A stretch of DNA of 64,000 bases from Anoxybacteroides rupiense (GTDB lineage Bacteria > Bacillota > Bacilli > Bacillales > Anoxybacillaceae), in contig NZ_JACIDF010000012.1 in assembly GCF_014196195.1 (NCBI RefSeq), positions 1 to 64,000 of the forward strand, in the 5' to 3' direction. Within the stretch, counting starts at the first letter, position 1, and each line of letters starts with the position of its first letter. Below, piece by piece: positions 47,712 to 55,918 of this stretch. A program made the position numbers and the translations under genes. The notes below the pieces were generated by a model. The model did not search any database and was not told the origin of the DNA. It saw only the letters and a list, made by a program, of their open reading frames with translations.

Positions 47712-49445
47712 TTAGATGCCTGCTGAGGCTCTATCACCAAATTGTGCCATATAAAGACGATAATAAGCTCCTTTCCGCCGCATGAGCTCATCATGGCTCC
47801 CTTCTTCAATAATCCGCTGATCCGCTACCACGGCAATCCGATCAGCCTTTTTAATAGTCGCCAGCCGATGCGCAATCACAATGGTTGTTCTTCCCTGTGC
47901 CAAATGATCCAACGCTTCTTGCACAGCTTGTTCGGTTTCTGTATCTAAAGCGGATGTAGCCTCATCTAAAATAAGAATAGACGGATTTTTTAAAAACATC
48001 CTTGCGATCGCGATTCTTTGTTTTTGCCCGCCTGACAGCTTCACTCCTCTCTCCCCGATCAACGTATCTAATCCATCCGCTTGACTGTAGATCACATCTT
48101 CTAATTGCGCTTTTCTTGCGGCTTCCCAAATTTCTTCTTCTGTTGCATCTAATTTGCCGTAAGCAATATTATCGCGGATGGTGCCATCAAAAAGATAGAC
48201 ATCCTGTTGCACAATGCCGATATGTGAACGCAGAGACTTTAAAGAAATATCCTGAATATCGATTCCATCAATCATGATGCGGCCACGATCTCGCTCATAA
48301 AATCGCGGCAGGAGATGGCAAATCGTCGATTTTCCCGAACCTGAAGGCCCTACCAATGCAATGGTTTCTCCCGGACGAATATGAAGATTTAAGTGATCCA
48401 GCACACGTTTATCATGTTTATAGGAAAACGACACATTCTCATAACGAATTTCCCCATGGACATGTGACAGCTGAAGCGCATGAGGGTGGTCCGTAATTTC
48501 TGGTTTTGTCTCTAAAAACTCGATAAAACGTTTAAAGCCGGCAATGCCCTTTGGATATGTTTCAATGACCGCGTTAATTTTTTGAATGGGCCCGATCAAC
48601 ACGTTGGCTAATAATAAGAAAGCGATAAATTCACCATATGTCATTTGCCCATCAATCACAAACCACGCTCCTGCCAGCAGCACAAACAAGGAAAGAATTT
48701 TCGTTAAAACATAATTCATGGATGAGTTATTGGCCATAATTCGATAAGAGCGCAGTTTTGTCCAACGAAAGAGATCGTTGCTTTCTTTAAATTTCGTAAT
48801 TTCATGCTCTTCATTAGTAAAGGACTGCACAACACGAATACCGCTTACATTGTTTTCAACGCGTGCATTAAAGTTTGCAATATCGCCAAATAGCTGCGAA
48901 AACGCCGCGGACATTTGCTTCCCAAAATAAATCGTCAACAGCATAATAATCGGAACGAGAATAAAAATCATCACGGCCAGCTTGGGGTTCACCGCAAGCA
49001 TAATCCCAAATGTGCCAAGCAACGTCATGATGGCAATAAACAAATCCTCTGGACCATGATGAGCCATTTCTCCAATATCCATTAAATCGTTCGTCATGCG
49101 TGAGACTAAATGTCCCGTCTTTGTGTTATCAAAATAGCGAAAAGAAAGCTTTTGAACGTGCTGAAACGATTCGTTGCGCATATCTGTCTCAATATTGATC
49201 CCTAATTTATGGCCCCAATACGTAACAACGTAGTTGAGCAAAGCATTCAAAAGATAAATGAACAACAGACCTACACAAGCCCATAATATTAGGCTCCAAT
49301 TCCCGCTCGGCAATAGATCGTCTACCACTTGATTCACCGCAAGCGGAAACATTAATTCAATAATGGCTGCTAATACAGCACAAGAAAAATCAAGCAAAAA
49401 TAATCTTTTATATGGTTTATAATAAGCGAAAAACCTTCGAATCAT
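47712..49445 (-). CDS. ywjA: ABC exporter (membrane-ATPase fusion), YwjA-like
   Basis: A 577-residue ABC exporter half-transporter. The N-terminal membrane domain (~15-310, 6 helices) contains THYWGHKLGINIETDM-type conserved loop and AHHGPEDLFIA. The ATPase domain has Walker A GPSGSGKST (~370), the signature LSGGQKQR, and Walker B ILILDEATSALD. It works as a homodimer, exporting lipids or drugs, and resembles B. subtilis YwjA, which is Fur-repressed. A Fur-like site 158 bases upstream of the start fits that idea. The substrate is unknown. Confidence 0.82.
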   Translation of the reverse strand: MIRRFFAYYKPYKRLFLLDFSCAVLAAIIELMFPLAVNQVVDDLLPSGNWSLILWACVGLLFIYLLNALLNYVVTYWGHKLGINIETDMRNESFQHVQKLSFRYFDNTKTGHLVSRMTNDLMDIGEMAHHGPEDLFIAIMTLLGTFGIMLAVNPKLAVMIFILVPIIMLLTIYFGKQMSAAFSQLFGDIANFNARVENNVSGIRVVQSFTNEEHEITKFKESNDLFRWTKLRSYRIMANNSSMNYVLTKILSLFVLLAGAWFVIDGQMTYGEFIAFLLLANVLIGPIQKINAVIETYPKGIAGFKRFIEFLETKPEITDHPHALQLSHVHGEIRYENVSFSYKHDKRVLDHLNLHIRPGETIALVGPSGSGKSTICHLLPRFYERDRGRIMIDGIDIQDISLKSLRSHIGIVQQDVYLFDGTIRDNIAYGKLDATEEEIWEAARKAQLEDVIYSQADGLDTLIGERGVKLSGGQKQRIAIARMFLKNPSILILDEATSALDTETEQAVQEALDHLAQGRTTIVIAHRLATIKKADRIAVVADQRIIEEGSHDELMRRKGAYYRLYMAQFGDRASAGI

Positions 49446-50184
49446 CTTTACTACCCCCTTTTCATCGAAGCTCTATATACATTGTACAGACTTCAGCGCT
49501 TCCCCGCCATTCACTCTTTCTCTCTATCGCCTTCCAAACTCGAATCAATTTTCAAATGTCGATAACAACCCATTTAAAATAGGTCGCGGACACCTAATGA
49601 ATGATAATGAAAATCATTTTTGATTATAATTTTACAATCAAGCTCTTGTCAATAAAAGAAAACGTCTGGATTGATGCTGCGGCTGCCCTATTTTTTTAAT
49701 CCTGCTGGATCAATTTATATGAACCTTCCATCAGATTCCGTGAGGCTGTCCAATGCTTATCCTTGACCGTTCCAAGGGGTTCTGGGATACTGAAAAAAAG
49801 CGGGAAAAGGAAAGAAACCAGAGCTTGATCATGCTGATTCCTTCACGTTAATGGAAATTATACTGTCCACTTTTCGGACCGCAGTGCACAAGCGCCGTTT
49901 TTCATACTTTTCCCTTTTGATTGCCGACTACTTTATGAGCAATATCTACTTTTTTAGTTAAATAATTACTATAATCAAAAATATATCATTATAATAAACC
50001 CAATCGGTCACAGCTATAGGATTGTAGTTATAAATTAACTTCATCGTAGAGTCCAAGTGTGAAGCAGCACCAGAATTATTTATAAAAAACAAAGATGATG
50101 AATGTGATGAATGCTTCAATAAGTAATATCACAAGGACATAATAATCGTTCATTTTATCATCTTTCGATAGGAATCTTTGACCT
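49446..50184. other. Gene-poor gap between the two ABC exporters
   Basis: It contains a Fur-like box and GC-rich scraps (49700-49920). On the minus strand an orf at 50076-50153 encodes MNDYYVLVILLIEAFITFII and two further residues pairs (25 in all); the same frame is open further upstream as a second membrane-like segment. It may be the remnant of a small membrane protein. The other short orfs have no support. Confidence 0.35.
49603..49621. promoter_or_regulatory. Fur-box-like site upstream of the YwjA-like exporter
   Basis: GATAATGAAAATCATTTTT agrees with the 19-bp Fur consensus at 16 positions and has a strong dyad (AATGA..TCATT). It lies about 158 bases before the exporter's start codon. 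Confidence 0.65.
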
Positions 50185-50191
50185 ATATAAT
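50163..50191 (+). promoter_or_regulatory. Promoter of the AT-rich ABC exporter
   Basis: TATAAT at 50186-50191 is a perfect -10, with TTTCGA 17 bases upstream as a weak -35 (3 of 6). Transcription starting near 50198 would give a leader of about 150 bases containing a 44-codon orf. Confidence 0.5.
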
Positions 50192-50196
50192 TTAAA

Positions 50197-50331
50197 ATGA
50201 AAAATACAAAAGATGTCAATCAAAATAAGAAACAGATTTTCAAAAGGATTTTAACGAAGAGATATGTAAAATTTGTACTATTCATTTCTTTAGAAAGATC
50301 CAGATACTTATTGTTCCATTACCTCAACTAA
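50197..50331 (+). CDS. Small basic orf upstream of an ABC exporter
   Basis: A 44-codon frame reads MKNTKDVNQNKKQIFKRILT and continues KRYVKFVLFISLERSRYLLF to LN. It is strongly basic and ends 19 bases before the exporter start. No good RBS precedes it (it begins almost at the predicted transcript start), so it may be a leader peptide, a peptide substrate of the exporter, or chance. Coding status is unproven. Confidence 0.3.
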   Translation: MKNTKDVNQNKKQIFKRILTKRYVKFVLFISLERSRYLLFHYLN

Positions 50332-50350
50332 CGAAACTAGGAGGATATAT

Positions 50351-52015
50351 ATGAGCAACAGCGCAAAATTATTGTTTAGCTATTTAAAAGATTTTAAAAA
50401 GAACTTGTCCATCGCTTTTCTTTTATTAGTTGTTCTTTCTGCGATTACGGTACTTCCAGGATTAATCATTAAGAATATTTTTGATTTTGGAATAGCCAAA
50501 AAAGATTATCACTATGTTCTTATATTCAGTGCAATACTTGCATTCGTATATGTAAGTAAGAGCATGCTCAACTATTTTTCCAATGTAGTTTTTACAAAAG
50601 TAAGCCAAAATATCGTATTGAATATTCGGCAAAATATATCAACACGGCTACTGAAGCTACCTATGGAGTTTTTCCATTTTTACCCCAGCGGATATATTAC
50701 ATCAAGATTAAATGAGGTAAACCATATAGGGGGATTGTTTTCTGCCAACACCTTTAAAATTTTGCTAAGTTTTTTTGAACTAGTTGCTACCTTTATTATT
50801 CTGACAACAATTAATTCCAAATTAACATTCATTTTATGCCTGTTAATGCCAGTATATTATATAATTTCAAACAAATTCTTGTCTTCGATATTTCATATAT
50901 CTACTGAAACTGCTGAAAAAAGTGCCGTTTTAAACAACAAAATACAGCAGTCCGTACAGGGGATCGAAGAAGTTAAAAATCTCTCAGTAGAGGATAAGGA
51001 AACAGAAAAAATCCATTCAGCAGCTAAAGATCTAGTGGCTGCCAATATTAAACAATCAATCTTTTATTCAATTGGTATGGAATTAATTGTTTTGGTTGGT
51101 TCGCTGTCTTCTGTTTTATTAATCGTTATGGGCGGGAAAGATGTCATATTGAACAACATGACAATAGGCGGATATATGGTATTTATGAACTATCTCCCTA
51201 GACTGTATTCGCCTATTCAAAATATATCGGCTACTGTTCTGACAATCCAGCCGGCATTAGTAAGTCTGAAAAGGCTTCATATATTTATGGAGCAAATAGG
51301 AGAAGATGAGGAGCAGAATAAAGTCAAAATAAATGATATTAAGAGCATTGAGTTTAAAGGCGTATCTTTCAGATATAAAGAAGACCAGCCCTATATCTTG
51401 AACAATGTAAGTTTTTCACTAGCCCCTTCTGATAATCTTCTAATAAAGGGGAAAAATGGAACCGGCAAAACAACAATACTTAGAATATTAATGGTATTAT
51501 ATAATGTGCAAAAAGGACAAGTTCTTATAAATGGAATACCGATTCATGACATCGATAAAAAATCGCTTCGGAAAAACATTGGCATCGTATCGCAAAAAAT
51601 CTATTTATTCAACGATACAATTGAAAACAATATTAAATATGGTGTAGAAAACGTTGATTCGAATACTTATATGGAAGTGCTGAGAGCGACTGGTTTAGAT
51701 GATATGATAGAAAAATTGCCTGATAAAGAAAAGACATTAGTCGGGGAAAACGGTAAAAATTTATCAGGAGGCCAAATTCAACGAATTGCTATTGCCAGAG
51801 CTCTTTTAAAAGGGGCAACCATCATCATGTTTGATGAAGCAATTTCTCATATGGATTTTAGCGGTAAAGAAAAGATAAAGAAATTAATCGAAAACGGCTC
51901 ATCACATTCCATTTTTATCATTATAGACCATGGCAATGATTTTGAGTCAGTATGTAACAAAATCATCCACTTACATGCCCATTCCCAAGGAGAAGCAATC
52001 ATGGCCACCAATTAG
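50351..52015 (+). CDS. ABC exporter (membrane-ATPase fusion), possible peptide exporter
   Basis: A 554-residue half-transporter with 6 predicted helices (~15-290) and an ATPase domain: Walker A GKNGTGKTT (~371-379), signature LSGGQIQR (~473), Walker B ATIIMFDEA with the catalytic Glu, and an H-loop IIDHGND. It lacks the N-terminal peptidase domain of bacteriocin exporters. The gene is AT-rich compared with its neighbours, which suggests horizontal transfer. RBS AGGAGGATATAT is strong. Family members export peptides, lipids or drugs; the substrate here is unknown. Confidence 0.78.
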   Translation: MSNSAKLLFSYLKDFKKNLSIAFLLLVVLSAITVLPGLIIKNIFDFGIAKKDYHYVLIFSAILAFVYVSKSMLNYFSNVVFTKVSQNIVLNIRQNISTRLLKLPMEFFHFYPSGYITSRLNEVNHIGGLFSANTFKILLSFFELVATFIILTTINSKLTFILCLLMPVYYIISNKFLSSIFHISTETAEKSAVLNNKIQQSVQGIEEVKNLSVEDKETEKIHSAAKDLVAANIKQSIFYSIGMELIVLVGSLSSVLLIVMGGKDVILNNMTIGGYMVFMNYLPRLYSPIQNISATVLTIQPALVSLKRLHIFMEQIGEDEEQNKVKINDIKSIEFKGVSFRYKEDQPYILNNVSFSLAPSDNLLIKGKNGTGKTTILRILMVLYNVQKGQVLINGIPIHDIDKKSLRKNIGIVSQKIYLFNDTIENNIKYGVENVDSNTYMEVLRATGLDDMIEKLPDKEKTLVGENGKNLSGGQIQRIAIARALLKGATIIMFDEAISHMDFSGKEKIKKLIENGSSHSIFIIIDHGNDFESVCNKIIHLHAHSQGEAIMATN

Positions 52016-52186
52016 CAAAACTCATGATTTTATCGTAAAATTTGCAATGATGTTCACATGTTACAAATTGCCTAGATTTTGTGCTCTTTGGACAATTTGA
52101 CTCTTCCCCGATCCATGTCCCAGCCTGTGAGAAAAATCCATCACTCCTTCTGCGTGTAAGGGGAAGTATTGGATACCCTGATGAAA

Positions 52187-52210
52187 AAACCGAGGCCGGT
52201 GCCTCGGTTT
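52187..52210 (+). terminator. Terminator downstream of the AT-rich exporter
   Basis: AAACCGAGGC/GCCTCGGTTT with a CGGT loop, followed by CTATCATTTTTTATT. It lies 170 bases past the exporter stop. Confidence 0.85.
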
Positions 52211-52239
52211 CTATCATTTTTTATTCTTTTGCTTTGAGC

Positions 52240-52299
52240 ATAACCTCCCCCACCTCTACTCCGTTTAGAAGTGGGGTCTTCTCAGTGAATGTGTTAAAA
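52240..52299 (+). repeat. IS605-end-like hairpin repeat, copy B
   Basis: AACCTCCCCCACCTCTACTC then CGTTTAGAAGTGGGGTCTTC, TCAGTGAATGTGTTAAAAC. It matches the 46.88-kb copy in the arms and in the TCTTCTC..TGAATnTGTT tail. Confidence 0.5.
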
Positions 52300-52433
52300 C
52301 AACAGTCGATGCTCCAGAAAGCATTCGTTTCATCTTATATAATAAAAATTTATTAAAATCCCTCTATCTTTTCCTTTTGTTTTTTTCTATAATTTTCAAA
52401 AGTCTATTATTTTATTCATTTGAGGTGAGGCGA

Positions 52434-53522
52434 ATGATTCTATTCATACTAGCGAATATAGGTATCTTGCTGCTGATGCACTTATTCATTCAAGCCCTTT
52501 ACTTGCAAAATGATGAAGAGAAATATTTCTCTGCTAACCAAGTCAAATGGCTGCATATTCTGATCGTGTCGTTGGCAACCATCAGCTTGTTTGATTTGCT
52601 GGCTATAAACAGCGGACAGAACTGGAATTGGCAAACGCTCCCCCTTGTCATTTTAGCTATGCTGCATGGTACAAACTATGCTCTTCCTGCCCTTTGCTTC
52701 GTCGTTGCGTGGAGGTGGATATTAGAAGGAGAAGGTACCTTTGCAAGCATTTTATTCGAATGGATGCTGCCTACTTTTTTATCCCTTTTATATTATCACT
52801 TCAAGCTCAAAAAAGGATTTCATTACATCCAAGTTTTCTTCCTCTTTTCTTTCATTTGGCTAATTTCCCAGTTTCCGATCCTTCATTTTTCTCCTTTTAA
52901 TGGAGAGGTATTTCAAAAGGAAACATTCATTCATTTTCTTTCCTTTCAACTAGGAGCACTTCTATTGCTTTTCTTCATTCATTTAGGCAAAAAACAGCTC
53001 CAGCTTATAAGAAAGCTTCGATTTTACGCGGACCACGATCCCCTTACCCATTTATACAACATGAGAAAATTTGTAGAGGTCGTCAACAGCCAAAAACAAG
53101 GACCGTCTTATTATATCGCGATGCTTGATATAGATTTTTTTAAAAGAATTAATGACACATATGGGCACCAAAACGGGGATGAAGTATTAAAAAAACTAGC
53201 GGCCATCATTAAGGAGGTTCTTCCAGAGCGAATCATTGCTGGACGTTACGGGGGAGAGGAATTTATTATTTGCATCATGGTATACAGTGAAAAGGAAGCG
53301 GTTGCACTGCTTGAAAACCTTCGGATTGCCATTTCCCAGCACACTTTCTATACAATAGATGGAACAGAAATGCCGCATATCACCGTCTCCATCGGTCTTG
53401 CGCGATTAAATAGGCAAACGGGGATTGAAAAAGCAATCGAACAAGCTGATCAATATTTATATATAGCCAAGCAAATTGGCCGCAATCGAATTGTGTTTCA
53501 ACAACCCACTATTCCATCGTAA
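52434..53522 (+). CDS. Membrane diguanylate cyclase (GGDEF)
   Basis: A 362-residue protein with about 6 helices in residues ~1-190 and a C-terminal GGDEF domain. The catalytic motif is intact as GRYGGEEFIICIM (GGEEF), and the start of the domain is DHDPLTHLYNMRKFVEV, so the enzyme should make c-di-GMP. No RxxD inhibitory site is present at the usual place just upstream, so product inhibition may be absent. The ATG at 52434 follows GAGGTGAGGCGA; the earlier in-frame ATG has no RBS. Its signal is unknown. Confidence 0.85.
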   Translation: MILFILANIGILLLMHLFIQALYLQNDEEKYFSANQVKWLHILIVSLATISLFDLLAINSGQNWNWQTLPLVILAMLHGTNYALPALCFVVAWRWILEGEGTFASILFEWMLPTFLSLLYYHFKLKKGFHYIQVFFLFSFIWLISQFPILHFSPFNGEVFQKETFIHFLSFQLGALLLLFFIHLGKKQLQLIRKLRFYADHDPLTHLYNMRKFVEVVNSQKQGPSYYIAMLDIDFFKRINDTYGHQNGDEVLKKLAAIIKEVLPERIIAGRYGGEEFIICIMVYSEKEAVALLENLRIAISQHTFYTIDGTEMPHITVSIGLARLNRQTGIEKAIEQADQYLYIAKQIGRNRIVFQQPTIPS

Positions 53523-53621
53523 TGCCATTTCTCTCTCCTTTGAACGGGTCCCGCTTTCCTTTACGCTATGCGTAGAAGCTGAAATGGCTCGCTCAATCAG
53601 TAGAAGGACTATGAACGAAGC

Positions 53622-53885
53622 TTAGATGCGGCGATCTCCTTCTTTTTTCGCGCGCTCCCGTTCGTTTAAATGCTTAATTTCCTGAATCATCACTTTTACT
53701 TGTTCCTTCGCATCAGGATACAATTGATTCCAGTGTTGTCCAAGCGCGGGCATAGATTTGGCAATATGGGAATAAAGAATCCAAACCTTGACCTTCTCTT
53801 TTAACTCATGATTGCTTTGTCCAAGCAGCAATTCTGTATACTTATCAATAAGTGCTTCAAACTGTTCGGTAAAGGATTCATTCAT
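53622..53885 (-). CDS. yusU: DUF2573 protein YusU
   Basis: An 87-residue, highly charged helical protein with the family core FEALIDKYTELLLGQSNHEL and KVKVWILYSHIAKSMPALGQ. It matches YusU of B. subtilis, which lies in the same yus region. Function is unknown. It stands alone here, well away from the other yus genes (53.6 kb rather than 25-33 kb), so this segment has been rearranged relative to B. subtilis. Confidence 0.8.
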   Translation of the reverse strand: MNESFTEQFEALIDKYTELLLGQSNHELKEKVKVWILYSHIAKSMPALGQHWNQLYPDAKEQVKVMIQEIKHLNERERAKKEGDRRI

Positions 53886-54549
53886 TTTTTATCTCCCTCC
53901 GATATCCTTTATTTGATCATCAGCTAACATAAAGAGGCCATCTCCACTACCTCAGCCCAGCAAGCCAATAAGTGCCACTTGTTCAGCTGCTAAACCATAT
54001 AGCGGCGACTACTTTAAAAAAATTAAACGACAACAGGTGCTTGATGTTCCATCCCTAACTCCATATTCTCAACAGCGATCCATCGTCCCGCTTCCTTGTT
54101 CTTTAAAAAAGAGGCCGAGAATCTTGCAGCATGTTGTATCCATTATAAACAAAATTTTACCAACATCGCAAAAAATGCGCCCGGTTTGCTCGCAACTATG
54201 TTTGCTACTATATGATGAATAAAACGTGATACGGCAATATTCCTTAAGAAGTGAGCAGGTGATAACCGATTTTAACTGTTGGTTTTTACAGATATCATTC
54301 ACTCATCGTATTTACACGGCACAAGAACAACAAATGCATCCATTTATTTTCCACCATCATGAAAACTATCACTCGCAGAGGAAGCGAATAATCTCTGGAA
54401 AGCTATCGTCAGACAAGCCGTTTTATCGAAGAGCTGATTGTCCCCCTATTGTACAAATCAAGGGACATGTTATATAGTTTATGAAGAAAATCATTCATGA
54501 CTCCGATCACATTGGATAAGCCATACTGCCAAAAAAGGATGATGTGAAA
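53886..54549. other. Gene-poor region before the MerR gene
   Basis: Several short frames are open here (for example 54226-54477 on the plus strand) but none has a good RBS or recognisable product. The promoter of the MerR gene must lie in this gap. It may be decayed coding sequence. Confidence 0.35.
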
Positions 54550-55452
54550 ATGACGAATAATGACATGACATATAACATTCAGCAAGTAGCCGCCATAACA
54601 GGGCTTTCTAAGCAAGTCATCCGCAAATGGGAGGAACGGTATGGAATCGTTCAGCCGAAACGGCTTGACAACGGATACCGCATTTACTGCGATGAAGAAG
54701 TGCAACAGCTTCTATATGTGAAATCTTTAGTAGAGAAAGGCCAGTCTGTCAAACAAGCAGCGCTGCATCTAAAAGAAAAAGCGGCACTCAACCAGAAAAA
54801 CTTGAACGAACAGGCGGATGACACGCATTCATGGGCTCATGAATCTGTTTGCACATTACTTCATGAGGGAGATCTTTATCATGAAGCAGCTATCTATCGC
54901 ACTCTACAACGAGCATATCAGATCTATGGGTTGCAGCCCTTCCTCCATTCCATCGTCATTCCCTTTTTGCAAGAGGTAGAAAAGCGCAGGGATCAGGGGC
55001 ATTGGAGAAAAGATCAAGCAATGTTAGCAAGTGTAGTGGTTCGCGATGTTCTCATCCAAATACGCCGCAACTTCCCTTGCCATGAACATGCGCCATTGCT
55101 GCTGGGTGCATGTTTTCCTCAGGAACAGCACGAAATTTGGCTGCAAATCATTTTATTAGAATCTTTGCTTTGCGGCTGGAAGACGATCATGCTTGAACGA
55201 ATTTCTGCCTTTGATGTCATCGAGTCGGCCGTTCAGCAATTAACACCAAAAAAAGTGGTGCTGTCAGCTTATACAACGGCTTCCTTGGAACAAAATAGCG
55301 ATCTTCTTACAAAATGTCATCATGTTGCCAAACATTATCCGCACATTTCATTTTATATTGTGTCCCCTGATACAACATCGTATATCCAAGAAGGAACAGC
55401 TCCAAATTTACAAATGACCGATGACATTTTCAGCCTTGTGAAAGACCGCTAA
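54550..55452 (+). CDS. MerR-family regulator with a B12-binding-like domain
   Basis: A 300-residue regulator. Residues 5-75 form a MerR winged helix (NIQQVAAITGLSKQVIRKWE, then ERYGIVQPKRLDNGYRIYCD). Residues ~90-300 have the four-helix bundle plus Rossmann-like fold of CarH/LitR-type cobalamin sensors. The B12-ligand positions are eroded: where CarH has E-H, this protein has KDQAMLASVVV, although the distal H in PQEQHEIWL is kept. Such proteins usually repress carotenoid or light-response genes; this one may sense something else. The ATG at 54550 is preferred to GTG at 54544. Confidence 0.75.
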   Translation: MTNNDMTYNIQQVAAITGLSKQVIRKWEERYGIVQPKRLDNGYRIYCDEEVQQLLYVKSLVEKGQSVKQAALHLKEKAALNQKNLNEQADDTHSWAHESVCTLLHEGDLYHEAAIYRTLQRAYQIYGLQPFLHSIVIPFLQEVEKRRDQGHWRKDQAMLASVVVRDVLIQIRRNFPCHEHAPLLLGACFPQEQHEIWLQIILLESLLCGWKTIMLERISAFDVIESAVQQLTPKKVVLSAYTTASLEQNSDLLTKCHHVAKHYPHISFYIVSPDTTSYIQEGTAPNLQMTDDIFSLVKDR

Positions 55453-55488
55453 AGCAAAGGAACAAAGCTCCCCCGTTTCTTTTGCTCA
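55453..55488 (+). terminator. Terminator of the MerR gene
   Basis: AGCAAAGGAAC pairs imperfectly with GTTTCTTTTGCT over a C-rich loop, directly after the stop. The following bases contain no long T run. Confidence 0.45.
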
Positions 55489-55918
55489 CTAATGAATGAG
55501 CAAAAGAGCGATAGATGTTTGACATGGAAAGAAACGATCAGATGTCAACATTATGAGCCGCTTCACAGCCCGGACATGGGACTGCAAGCGGCTCTGCCTT
55601 CCCCTGCTGCGCACATGTCCCTGTCCCCCGTCTTTCCCAAAATCCATTCGTTTTCTCTTAGAGGGGGATTTATATAGTAACTATGTATTTATGAGCCTCC
55701 CTCCATTTTGTTAAGAGGTGAGAGACCTCTTCATAGGTATATGAAATCATTTTGATAGAAACTTGGTAAAAAAATGAATACTAGATGGATAGAGTCAATC
55801 TGTCATCATCTTTTCATACGAAAAGGCCTCACAATGGGGGGAGCGAGCTCATCCCACCTATTTCACAGCCCATAAAAGTAAATATCTCTTAGAATGTTAA
55901 GGCTTATAGGAGCTTCTC
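55489..55918. other. Gene-free gap upstream of cntE
   Basis: A GC-rich inverted repeat (GAGCCGCTT..AAGCGGCTC, 55555-55595) is flanked by ATAGATGTTTGACATGG and CAGATGTCAACATTAT, echoing the dispersed-repeat tail. The last 300 bases before cntE's 3' end show no gene or terminator; cntE itself is read from the right. Confidence 0.4.

Larger units (their letters stand above)
52016..52433. other. Non-coding region with an IS605-end-like hairpin
   Basis: It holds a terminator, a GC-rich scrap (52120-52180) and the second copy of the IS605-like hairpin at 52240-52299. No gene is supported. A promoter for the GGDEF gene probably lies near 52350-52420, in AT-rich DNA. Confidence 0.4.

Noticed and set aside
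52016-52180. TnpB remnant before the IS605-like hairpin
   Set aside because: Some frames look vaguely like a TnpB C-terminus, but no zinc-finger or RuvC motif can be read.
54226-54477. 83-codon plus-strand frame before the MerR gene
   Set aside because: GTG start without RBS, odd composition, and stops or frame changes on both sides. It is more likely decayed or random sequence.
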